Below are positions 45,001 to 53,602 of a stretch of 64,000 nucleotides of DNA, in pieces. Positions within the stretch are counted from its first letter, which is position 1; each line of letters starts with the position of its first letter. Source of the DNA: Zipacnadum sp036504235 (lineage in GTDB: Bacteria > Armatimonadota > Zipacnadia > Zipacnadales > Zipacnadaceae). The stretch covers positions 94,665 to 158,664 of the forward strand of contig DASXVN010000039.1 of NCBI GenBank assembly GCA_036504235.1. The letters run 5' to 3'. Under the pieces are notes generated by a model, which was given only the letters and a program-made list of their open reading frames with translations, did not search any database and was not told the DNA's origin. The position numbers and the translations under genes are program-made.

Positions 45001-45842
45001 TCGCGACAACCCTGGCTGACCACCTTCATGGTCCAGTGGCGGTCATTGCAGCAGGAGTAAGCCATCCCCGGCAGGTTGGCGAGCAGGTAGCTGTACCGCA
45101 GGCGCGTGCTTTCGACACTGGATTCCCGAGTCAGGTGACGCTCCACGGCCTCCAGCATCCGAACGGCGATCCGGTCCTCGCCCTCGCCTCGCCCCGCCTC
45201 ACCGCCCGGCAGGCAGTAGGGGTTGGGGTAGACCGAACCGCCCAGCACCACCAGTCGGTGCCGCAACAGCAGTTCTCCCAGCAGCGAGTTGGGGAGGCGC
45301 TCCGCGGCATACAGGCACAGACAGGTCACCGCGCCGGCGGCGGCCCTTTGCGCCACCCCATACTCGAACTCGCGCAGCGGCCGGAAGTCCTCGCCGTCGG
45401 GCAGGGCCCCGGTCAGGTCCGCACACACTCGCAGAGCGGCCCCGGCGGGGCGCGCCTGTTCCGCTCGCTCACCGAGGTCGGCCAGCAGCCGCGCAGCGTC
45501 CAGGTCTCCGTCGCGCAAGTAGTTGGGGGTGAGGCTGAGGAAGGTCAACTCGCCGGAGCTTTCCCGGGCGGCGACCTCAACGCCGAAGTCCGCCAGCAGG
45601 TCGCGCCAGAGCGGGAAATCCTCGTCACGCGCGAGACACAAGACGCGGTCGCCTCGCCGGCCTCTGGCCTGGAGAAAACCCACTATGCTCCTGGCTTTCT
45701 CCTGCGGACCACGGTATAGTCCGAGCAGATGATCACCAGGCGCCAAAAGCCACTGCTGGAACGGCAAATCGAGAATGGTGCGGCCTTCTTTCCCCCGAGA
45801 GATAGCCACGCCTAGGCGGTTCGTCCAGTTGCTGCGCCCCAC
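42051..45842 (-). CDS. multi-sensor histidine kinase with MEDS, PAS and GAF domains
   Basis: 1,263 residues, soluble. In order: MEDS sensor (about 30-190; GDHLLGLYRGPQEKARSIVG), PAS (about 245-365), GAF (about 385-545), PAS (about 555-680; DAAGRVTFLNDFAERFFGF), PAS (about 715-835), GAF (about 850-1010), a HisKA domain with H1049 in YIASHDLQEPLRMVMSY, and HATPase_c (to about 1258; GIGIEPAYLERIF, TGVGLAVCKKIVERHGG). The H-box SHDLQEPL is the phytochrome-like HWE/HisKA subtype usually paired with Rcp1 regulators, which is exactly what follows. MEDS domains are linked to methanogen or methylotroph hydrocarbon sensing. Signals here are unknown. The GTG start at 45842 is uncertain; no good ribosome site is seen. 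Confidence 0.9.
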   Translation of the reverse strand: MGRSNWTNRLGVAISRGKEGRTILDLPFQQWLLAPGDHLLGLYRGPQEKARSIVGFLQARGRRGDRVLCLARDEDFPLWRDLLADFGVEVAARESSGELTFLSLTPNYLRDGDLDAARLLADLGERAEQARPAGAALRVCADLTGALPDGEDFRPLREFEYGVAQRAAAGAVTCLCLYAAERLPNSLLGELLLRHRLVVLGGSVYPNPYCLPGGEAGRGEGEDRIAVRMLEAVERHLTRESSVESTRLRYSYLLANLPGMAYSCCNDRHWTMKVVSQGCRELTGYEPEALVENREVAYAALIQEEDRPRVWETVQASLSRHEPFQMEYGLRTAGGEEKWVWEQGRGAWAPSGELLDIHGLVVDITAHRANVEALHRANRARRALAECNRALAQASTEPELLTGICTALVREAGFPLVWVAKAESDAHMSVVASAGPATGYAEELQAAWLNPGQSRGPTAQALRSGQPAFCRSFAAATENPARENALRYGLASSISVPVLGAGGVWGSLNLYSEREDAFDEEEVALLVGLAADLSWGLEVLQIRRERDLAEVWLRESESRYRELVEKANSIILKMDAAGRVTFLNDFAERFFGFAREELLGRSVLGTIVPETESTGRDLRALIDELCTEPEKYQTCLNENTTKDGRRVWVNWINHSVYGADGELSEIYSVAHDWTERREAEEQLRRSHQLLEQAVAERTAELQQANVLLQEEIVGHESVHAALCESEAKYRDLVDDLGAAILQVDREGVITFLNAGAEQLLGFSAGEVVGQRAVGLMWAAPPDGELDLMQKLFREGEPCSPGEWLTWTKDGSALWVAWTSRLQYDEAGQVVGLLAVGHDVTEQRLAREQVGHRDQLLRAMNYAAGCFLQPADWLETLNRVLERVGEAVGVTRMGVYQNYGTTSGERRARVAAAWTLPEGTAPAGQALSDLRLVEFGLGRWEETLGAGGTVAPRREDLPVAEAAAAAAAGLGGAALAPITVRGSWWGWVYFQDHRQARRWTEADLEALHTCADLIASSVLRRQAREQLEQTVEDLERSNVELEQFAYIASHDLQEPLRMVMSYVQLLEQEFGGVLGEEGREYLEFAVEGTQRMHRLVKDLLGYSRVGSRRQPLVSCDCGRALQEALANLGPALNETHAEVAADGLPTVQADAGQLSLLFQNLIGNAVKFRGDEAPRVRIAACPEGDKWRFTVQDNGIGIEPAYLERIFTIFERLHTTEEYPGTGVGLAVCKKIVERHGGRIWVESEYGKGSIFNFTMPANSGEGL

Positions 45843-45865
45843 AACCCGGCTGAGGCGCGCTTCGT

Positions 45866-45895
45866 ATAATAATCGAACCTCGCCTAAATCGTCAA
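45866..45895 (-). promoter_or_regulatory. sigma70-type promoter of the MEDS kinase operon
   Basis: On the minus strand TTGACG (45890-45895), 18-nt spacer, TATTAT (45866-45871). Transcription would start near 45858, only about 16 nt before GTG 45842, giving a very short leader. Confidence 0.7.
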
Positions 45896-45972
45896 GCCGC
45901 GGTTCAATTAATCGAAAAATACCTGCGAAACTGTGACGCCCTGTTGTCCTTCGCCGGAGAGTAAACTTCCCC

Positions 45973-48057
45973 TCAGCGACTGCTGCCTCGAAAACTCGCC
46001 AAGCGGAGGGAATTCCCCAGGACGAAGGCGCTGCTCCCCAACATGGCTCCGGCCGCCACCAGCGGGTGCAGATATCCGAGGCAGGCCAGCACCAGCGCCA
46101 CGCTATTGTAGCCGAAGGCCCAGCCCAGGTTCTGCCGAATGGTGGTCCGCGCCGCCTGCGCGAGTTCCAGCAGCCACGGCAGCCGGCTCAGGTCTTCCCC
46201 CAACAGGGCCACGCCGGCCGTCTCCAGGGATAGATCCGAGCCCCCGCCCAGCGCGATCCCGACGTCGGCTGCGGCCAGCGCCGGAGCATCGTTGAGCCCA
46301 TCCCCCACCATGGCCACCGGCCCCGCCCGCCGCGCCTCGCGCAGCGCCAACAGCTTACGCTCCGGCGTGCAGTGGGCCACCACCGCCTCCGCGCCCACTT
46401 CCCGGGCGACCAGCGCCCCGGTCTCCTCGTTGTCCCCCGTCAAAACGCTGACCCGGCAGCCCCGGCGGCGCAAACCGGCCACGGCCTCCCCGGCCTCGGC
46501 GCGCACCTGGTCTCGCCAGACGGTCGCGAACACCACCGGCCGAGCGACCGGCGTCGCGAGGTCCCCCCCCGCCCACAAACGTGTCTCTCCGGGAGCGTCT
46601 TCCCCCGGCGGCACCCGCAGCCCGCGTTTGCGCAGAAAGACTGCGGTACCCGTTATAAAGTCGCCGGCGAGGTCGCCATTGTTCACTCGACCGCTGGCCC
46701 CCTCTCCGGGATACGCTCGGTAGTCGGCAACCGTGCCCAGAACCAGCCCCCGCCGCCGCGCCTCCGCCACCACAGCGCGGCCCAGCGGGTGCTCACTGCC
46801 CGACTCTAGGGTGGCCAGCGCCGCCAACGCCTCCGGCTCGCTCAGGCCGCTGTCGCCCAGTTCCACGCGCACCAGAGTGAGTTCCCCGCGTGTCAGGGTC
46901 CCGGTCTTGTCCAGGAAGAACTGCCGCACCAGCGGCAGCGTCTCCAGCACCTCGCCGGACCGGATCAGCACCCCGGTCCGCGCCGCCCGCCCGATCGCCA
47001 GGGAGGTCACCAGCGGCGTCGCCAGCCCCAGCGCGCAGGGACAGGCCACCACCAGCACCGCCAGGGCGCTGCTCAGCGCCCGCGCCTCCTCTCCGCGCCC
47101 CAGCCAGAACAGCAGCGTGCCCCCCGCCAGCGCTCCCACCACCGGCACAAACCACGCCGCCACCCGCTCCGCCAGGCGCTCGGAGGGGGTGCGCTCCCGG
47201 TTCGCCCGCTCCACCTGGCGCACAATCCGGGCCAGCAGCGACCCCTCCCCCACCTCCATAGCCCGCACCCGCAGCGCCCCCTCGCCGTTGAGCGTGCCCC
47301 CTGTCACTGCGTCCCCTGGGCCGCAGGTGCGGGGCAGCGACTCGCCGGTGAACTCCGCCTCGCGCAGGCACGACGCCCCCTCCACGATCACCCCATCCAC
47401 CGGTAGCCGCTCCCCGGGCCGAACGTAGACCAGTTCACTGCGCTGCACCTCCTCCGCTGGAATCTCCCGCTCCTCCCCGTCCCGCTGCACCCGGGCCAGC
47501 GGCGGACGCAGGGACAGCAGCCCGCGCACCAAACGCGCCGAGCTAGTCCGGGAGGAGGTCTCGAGGAAGCGGCCCAGGGTGACCAGGAGGAGCAACATCG
47601 TGGCGGTATCGAAGTAGATCGCGCCCCCGCGCAGCACGTGCGCGGCGCTCACGCCGTACGCGGAGAAAGCGCCTAGCGCGATCAGCGTGTCCAGGTTGGC
47701 CCGCCCCCGCCGCAACTCCCGCCCCGCGCCGATCAGGAAAGGGTAGCCCAGGAGCACCAGCGCCGGCGTGGACAAGCCCAGCAGGCCCCACCGGAAGACC
47801 GTCTCGGCATGCTCGCCGAGTTGCCGGACCTCTCCGTAATATAGCAGCAGGGAGATCATCATCACGTTCATGGCCAGAAACGCGCCGATCCCCAGCCGCA
47901 GCAGCACCCCGGCCACCGCGCCGCCCGTCGCGGGCGCTCCGACCATGCGCGCCACCAGCGAGCAGCCCAGGCAGCAGTACACGCGCTCGCCCTCGCGCCG
48001 CGAGAGCAGGGGGTTGCACGGGAGCCCGCAGTGGTCGCATAACTGCCGCATGGCCAT
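45973..48057 (-). CDS. ccoI: CcoI/FixI-type copper-transporting P-type ATPase
   Basis: 694 residues from ATG 48057 (GAGG 6 nt upstream). The N-terminus is not an HMA domain but a Cys cluster (C7, C10, C14, C28, C29, C32) like the metal-binding domain of CcoI-type ATPases. Eight membrane segments are predicted. Motifs: TGES (FTGESLP), CPC in VACPCALGLATPL (C339, C341), phosphorylation D383 in DKTGTLT, HP in GSEHPLG, and GDGLNDAPAL. CcoI proteins export Cu+ from the cytoplasm for CuB insertion into cbb3 oxidase, here encoded by the divergent operon starting at 48859. It is preceded on the same strand by a TauE/SafE-type gene after 8 bp. The gene name rests on the N-terminal domain and context. 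Confidence 0.87.
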   Translation of the reverse strand: MAMRQLCDHCGLPCNPLLSRREGERVYCCLGCSLVARMVGAPATGGAVAGVLLRLGIGAFLAMNVMMISLLLYYGEVRQLGEHAETVFRWGLLGLSTPALVLLGYPFLIGAGRELRRGRANLDTLIALGAFSAYGVSAAHVLRGGAIYFDTATMLLLLVTLGRFLETSSRTSSARLVRGLLSLRPPLARVQRDGEEREIPAEEVQRSELVYVRPGERLPVDGVIVEGASCLREAEFTGESLPRTCGPGDAVTGGTLNGEGALRVRAMEVGEGSLLARIVRQVERANRERTPSERLAERVAAWFVPVVGALAGGTLLFWLGRGEEARALSSALAVLVVACPCALGLATPLVTSLAIGRAARTGVLIRSGEVLETLPLVRQFFLDKTGTLTRGELTLVRVELGDSGLSEPEALAALATLESGSEHPLGRAVVAEARRRGLVLGTVADYRAYPGEGASGRVNNGDLAGDFITGTAVFLRKRGLRVPPGEDAPGETRLWAGGDLATPVARPVVFATVWRDQVRAEAGEAVAGLRRRGCRVSVLTGDNEETGALVAREVGAEAVVAHCTPERKLLALREARRAGPVAMVGDGLNDAPALAAADVGIALGGGSDLSLETAGVALLGEDLSRLPWLLELAQAARTTIRQNLGWAFGYNSVALVLACLGYLHPLVAAGAMLGSSAFVLGNSLRLASFRGSSR

Positions 48058-48065
48058 CGTCTTCC

Positions 48066-48755
48066 TCAGCCGCAACAAGCCGGGCCGGCCCCCGGGAGCA
48101 GACCCCAGCGGCGCAGCAACATCAAAATCCCCACGGCCAGCACCACCGCCCCCAGCGCCCGTACGCCCACCCGCCGCCAGCGCGTCGAGACCGTGGCTCC
48201 GGCCAGTCCCACCGCCAGCAGCCCCGGCGCGGTCCCCAGTCCCGCCCCGGCCAGCAGTAGTAGCCCACCGCTCACCGAATTGCCTCCCGCGGCCACTACC
48301 AGGAGCGATGTGGTCAGCGGACAGGGCAGAAACCCGGCCATTAATCCCAAAACCAGCGGCGCGCCGGGGCTGTCCAGAGCCGGGGCCCACCCCGCCAGCC
48401 AGTCCCCCAGCCGCCCCCCGCCTGCGGACCATGACCACCGCCACCGCCACCGCTGCGGCAGCGGGTCCAGCAGCGCCAGCCCCATGACGATCGTCAGCAC
48501 CGCCGCGCCCCACGCCAGGTAGCTGCGCCCCTGCGCCATTCCGCTCCCCTGCAGCACCCACACCCCCAGCGCGCCGCCCAGGCTCCCCAGGAAGGCGTAC
48601 CCAGCCAGCTTGCCCCCTAGGAAGGCGGCAAACCGCCCCCAGCGCCGTCCGCGCGGCGTCGGCCGGGAGAGATGCAGCGCAAAGCCGCCGCACATCCCCA
48701 GGCAATGAGGCGTGGCCGCCAGCCCAGCCAGTAATCCGATGAGCAATGACTCCAT
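48066..48755 (-). CDS. sulfite exporter TauE/SafE-family membrane protein, probable oxidase copper/maturation factor
   Basis: 229 residues from ATG 48755 (GAGGG 6 nt upstream), about six membrane segments. The start MESLLIGLLAGLAATPHCLG-M-CGG is the hallmark of the UreH-like TauE/SafE subgroup that sits beside ccoI in many genomes; a matching half repeat appears in the middle (GLMAGFLPCPLTTSLL). The C-terminus PACCG carries two Cys that could bind copper. In other bacteria members of this group are associated with cbb3 oxidase assembly and copper homeostasis. Here it is the first gene before ccoI (8-bp gap) and diverges from the ACIII-cbb3 operon, which supports the same role. Confidence 0.85.
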   Translation of the reverse strand: MESLLIGLLAGLAATPHCLGMCGGFALHLSRPTPRGRRWGRFAAFLGGKLAGYAFLGSLGGALGVWVLQGSGMAQGRSYLAWGAAVLTIVMGLALLDPLPQRWRWRWSWSAGGGRLGDWLAGWAPALDSPGAPLVLGLMAGFLPCPLTTSLLVVAAGGNSVSGGLLLLAGAGLGTAPGLLAVGLAGATVSTRWRRVGVRALGAVVLAVGILMLLRRWGLLPGAGPACCG

Positions 48756-48798
48756 GTGAACCCTCGGGGGAAAAGAGGTCTCTATAGTACCGTAGGGC

Positions 48799-48828
48799 AA
48801 TATAACTACCCCACTACTTAGCCGTCAA
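48799..48828 (-). promoter_or_regulatory. sigma70-type promoter of the copper-loading operon
   Basis: Minus strand TTGACG (48823-48828), 18-nt spacer, TATATT (48799-48804). It drives the TauE/SafE-family gene starting at 48755. No equally good promoter is seen for the divergent operon in the same 103-bp gap. Confidence 0.65.
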
Positions 48829-48858
48829 CCGGGACTTCCCCCGGGCTTCTGCAGGAGG

Positions 48859-51780
48859 ATGGTTTCGTTGCGCGAGGACGGTTTGCGGGAGAATGAGCGT
48901 CCGGAGGAACCGACCCTTTCTCGCCGCGAATGGTTCAAGCTCGCCGCCTTGGGAGGCCTCCTGGGTCTCGGCGCGCAAACCCCCCGGACTTTCGACCAGC
49001 TAATCCCACTGCTGGTCCCCAATGAGCAGATCGTCCCCGGCCAGGCCACCTGGTACGCGACCTCCTGCCGCGAGTGTCCCGCGGGCTGCGGGATGCTGGT
49101 CCGCAATCGCGAGGGCCGCGCCGTCAAGTGCGAGGGCAACCCCGACCACCCGCTCAACGCCGGGCGCCTCTGCGCCCGCGGCCAGGCCGCCCTGCAAGGC
49201 CTCTACGACCCCGACCGCCGCCGCGCCCCGGTCCGCCGCCGCGCTTCCGGCGAGGAAGTGACCCTCACCTGGGCCGACGCCCTCACCGACCTGGGCAAGC
49301 ACCTGGCCCCCTTGCGCCACAGCGGCCGCGTCGCCGTGATCTCCGACCTGCAGACCGGGAGCCTCGCCGCGCTGCTCCAGCGCTGGCTAGCCTGGTTCGG
49401 CTCCGACCGCTACCTGATCTACGAGCCGCTCAACTACGAGGGGCTGCGCGGCGGCCTCCAGGCCGTAGAGGGCCGCCCCTACGTGCCTGTCTACCGGCTG
49501 GAGCAGGCCGATTTCGTCCTCTCGCTGGGCGCCGACTTCCTCGACACCTGGGTCTCGCCGGTCCACCATACGCAGCGTTTCGTTGAGCACCGCCACGGCG
49601 CAAACGTCCCCGGTTTCGTCTACGCCGGCCCGCGCCTCTCCCTCACCGCCGCCGCCGCGGACGCCCGGCTGCTGGTGGCTCCCGGCCAGGAGCGCCTAGT
49701 GGCGCTGGCGCTGCTGCAGGTGCTCGCCGCGGCAGGCCCCCTGCCGGGTTGGCCGGCCTGGCTCACCGCCCGCCGCCTGTCCGCCTTTACGCCGGAGGCT
49801 GTCGCGCCGGTGCTGGGCGTGACCCCGGGGTGGCTCCGCGACCTGGCCCGGCGCTGGGCCGGCGCCCGCGCCCCCGTGGCTCTAGGCGACCCCGGCGTAT
49901 CTCCCGGACCGGAGGCCTCCGAGACGGCCGCTGCCGCGCACCTGCTCAACCTGGCCAGCGGCACGCCCGCCCTGGCCGGTACCGTGGACCACGCCCTGGG
50001 CCAGACCGCCACCGCCGAGCAGACCCGGGCCTTACTGGCCGAACTGGACACCGGGGCGATAGACACGTTGATCGTTTTCGGCGCGAATCCCGCCTACTCC
50101 CTGCCGGACCCCGGCCGCTGGCAAGTGGCCCTGGAGAAGGTCCGCCAGGTCATCTCGCTGACGCCTTACCGCGACGAAACCTCGCTCACCAGCCACTGGG
50201 CGCTCCCGGTCGGCACGCCCCTGGAGTGCTGGGGTGACTACGAGCCCCAGACCGGCGTCGCCAACCTCCTGCAGCCGACCACCGGCCCGCTGTATGGCGC
50301 GCCCTCCCCCGGCGACGCGCTGCTGCTGCTGGCCGCCGCCGCCGGTTGCGACCTCCCCGCCACCTTCGGCGCGAGCAGCTTCCACGAGTACCTCCGCAAT
50401 CGCTGGCGGCAGCGCGCCGGGAAGACCGACTTCGAGGAGTTCTGGCGCGAGTCGCTGCGCCGCGGGGGCGTTTGGTCGGAGCCGCCAGCCTCGCCGAGGC
50501 CCACCGTCACCCGCGCCGCCGCGTCCAAACTGAGCTTCTCCCCGCCGGCTGCCCCGGTCGGCCCGCGCCTGTGCCTCTTCCCCACCATGACCCTATTCGA
50601 CGGTCGCGGGGCGCATAAGCGCTGGCTGCAGGAGCTGCCGGACCCCATGACCAAGATCATCTGGGAGTCGTGGGTGGAGATTTCGCCCGCCACCGCCCAA
50701 GCCGCCGGGCTGAGCGCCGGTCAGGTCGTCACGGTGGAGGCGGGCGGCCGCCAAGTGACCGCCCCCCTGCTGGTGACCCCCGGCGTAGCCCCCGGCACGG
50801 TGGCGATCCCCCTGGGCCAGGGCCACACGGCTTTCGGCCGCTACGCGCAGGGCCGCGGCGTCAACGCCTTCCCGCTGGGCATCGCCGTGGACGCGGTGAC
50901 CGTCACCCCCACCGGCCGCCGCCAGGAGCTGCTCCGCACCGACGGGGAGCCGTACCAACTCGACCGCGAAATCGTGCGGATGCTGCCGCGCTCGCAACTG
51001 GCGACCGCCCGCCCCGAGCCGCTCATCATGCCCCTCACCAGCGGCTTCACCCGCGACCGCGACCTGTACGCTCCGCCCCCGGAGCCGGAGCGCCGCTGGG
51101 CGATGGCGATTGACCTGAGCCGCTGCACCGGGTGCAGCGCCTGCGTTACCGCCTGCTACGCCGAGAACAACCTCGGCGTAGTCGGCCCGGACCACGCCCC
51201 GCGCCAGCGGGTGATGTCCTGGGTCCGGGTGGACCGCTACTTCGACTGGCGCGACCCGCAGGCCCCGGCGGTCTTCCAGCCCATGCTCTGCCAGCACTGC
51301 GAGGCCGCGCCTTGCGAGCCGGTCTGCCCCGTCTTCGCCTCCGCCCACAACGAGGAAGGCCTCAACATGCAGGTCTACAACCGCTGCGTGGGCACCCGCT
51401 ACTGCTCCAACAACTGCCCCTACAAGGTCCGCCGGTTCAACTGGTTCGACTACGATTGGCCTGAGCCGCTCAACTGGCAGGCCAATCCGGAGGTCAGCGT
51501 CCGCTGCCGGGGCGTCATGGAGAAGTGCAGCTTCTGCATCCAGCGCATTCGCGAGGTAGAGTTCCGCGCTCGCCAGGAGGGCCGGCCGGTCCGCGACGGG
51601 GAAGTCACCCCCGCCTGCGCCCAGACCTGCCCCGCGCAGGTCTTCACCTTCGGCGACCTCCGCGACCCGCAATCCAAAATCGCCCGCCTGGTCGCCACCA
51701 ATCCGCGCGCCTACCAGGTCCTGCCCCAGCTCAACACCAAGCCGGCCGTCTTCTACCTCAAGAAGATTCTCAACGACTGA
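48859..51780 (+). CDS. actB: alternative complex III subunit ActB (fused MopB-like and Fe-S protein)
   Basis: 973 residues counted from ATG 48859; TTG 48868 is a serious alternative because AGGAGG abuts the ATG but is 9 nt before the TTG. A Tat-like leader (SRREWFKLAALGG) is followed by an ActB1 molybdopterin-oxidoreductase-like region (about 60-690). It keeps an Fe-S-type Cys set (C70, C73, C77, C105) but has no recognisable molybdenum ligand. The ActB2 ferredoxin region has Cys groups 756/759/762/766, 811/814/819/823, 843/849/853, 890/893 and 920/924, enough for four clusters. ACIII oxidises menaquinol and reduces cytochromes c in place of the bc1 complex; ActB lies on the periplasmic face. 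It is the first gene of a ten-gene operon. Confidence 0.93.
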   Translation: MVSLREDGLRENERPEEPTLSRREWFKLAALGGLLGLGAQTPRTFDQLIPLLVPNEQIVPGQATWYATSCRECPAGCGMLVRNREGRAVKCEGNPDHPLNAGRLCARGQAALQGLYDPDRRRAPVRRRASGEEVTLTWADALTDLGKHLAPLRHSGRVAVISDLQTGSLAALLQRWLAWFGSDRYLIYEPLNYEGLRGGLQAVEGRPYVPVYRLEQADFVLSLGADFLDTWVSPVHHTQRFVEHRHGANVPGFVYAGPRLSLTAAAADARLLVAPGQERLVALALLQVLAAAGPLPGWPAWLTARRLSAFTPEAVAPVLGVTPGWLRDLARRWAGARAPVALGDPGVSPGPEASETAAAAHLLNLASGTPALAGTVDHALGQTATAEQTRALLAELDTGAIDTLIVFGANPAYSLPDPGRWQVALEKVRQVISLTPYRDETSLTSHWALPVGTPLECWGDYEPQTGVANLLQPTTGPLYGAPSPGDALLLLAAAAGCDLPATFGASSFHEYLRNRWRQRAGKTDFEEFWRESLRRGGVWSEPPASPRPTVTRAAASKLSFSPPAAPVGPRLCLFPTMTLFDGRGAHKRWLQELPDPMTKIIWESWVEISPATAQAAGLSAGQVVTVEAGGRQVTAPLLVTPGVAPGTVAIPLGQGHTAFGRYAQGRGVNAFPLGIAVDAVTVTPTGRRQELLRTDGEPYQLDREIVRMLPRSQLATARPEPLIMPLTSGFTRDRDLYAPPPEPERRWAMAIDLSRCTGCSACVTACYAENNLGVVGPDHAPRQRVMSWVRVDRYFDWRDPQAPAVFQPMLCQHCEAAPCEPVCPVFASAHNEEGLNMQVYNRCVGTRYCSNNCPYKVRRFNWFDYDWPEPLNWQANPEVSVRCRGVMEKCSFCIQRIREVEFRARQEGRPVRDGEVTPACAQTCPAQVFTFGDLRDPQSKIARLVATNPRAYQVLPQLNTKPAVFYLKKILND

Positions 51781-51781
51781 C

Positions 51782-53095
<1,314 letters not shown>

Positions 53096-53602
53096 GTGCC
53101 CTCCGAGCACGCGGTACTCGCCGGATTCGTGGAATTTGAGCACTTCCGCGCCGCCGTGGAGGAACTGCGCGCCACCGGCCTGACGGACTTCACCCTCTAC
53201 TCGCCGGTGAGCCTCAAGGAGTGGGATTACCTCTCGCCCCACCGCGCCAGCCCCGTGCGGTTATTCTCGCTCGTCTCGGGCTTTATCGGCGCCGCACTTG
53301 GCTATCTACTCTGCCTCGGCAGCGCTTTCCTGTACAATCTAATCGTCGGCGGCAAGCCAGTCGTCTCCTGGCTGCCCTACACGGTGATCGCCTTTGAGGC
53401 CACGGTCCTGACCTCCGCCCTGACCACGGTGGCGGCGGTCGTGGTCTACGCGCGGCTCTACCCGCGCCCGGCCCCGCGCGTCTACGATATCTCCTTCACC
53501 GTGGACCAGTTCGGCGTGGCCGTCCCCTGTACCGACGAGTGCCGCGCCGATATCGTCGCCCTACTCAAGCGCCAAGGAGCCACGCAAATCCGTGAGCTTT
53601 GA
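53096..53602 (+). CDS. actD: alternative complex III subunit ActD (DUF3341)
   Basis: 168 residues; GTG 53096 directly follows the actC stop codon. A cytoplasmic alpha/beta N-terminal part (EHAVLAGFVEFEHFRAAVEE, then LTDFTLYSPVSLKEWDYL), two membrane helices (about 60-85 and 95-125) and a C-terminal strand set (FTVDQFGVAVPCTDEC). This is the DUF3341 architecture of ActD, a structural membrane subunit of ACIII without cofactors. It overlaps actF by 11 bp. Confidence 0.92.
   Translation: MPSEHAVLAGFVEFEHFRAAVEELRATGLTDFTLYSPVSLKEWDYLSPHRASPVRLFSLVSGFIGAALGYLLCLGSAFLYNLIVGGKPVVSWLPYTVIAFEATVLTSALTTVAAVVVYARLYPRPAPRVYDISFTVDQFGVAVPCTDECRADIVALLKRQGATQIREL

Noticed and set aside
48058..48705. Possible N-terminal extension of the P-type ATPase
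   Set aside because: It overlaps the TauE/SafE-family gene in another frame; the Cys-rich start at 48057 has a ribosome site and matches CcoI N-termini.
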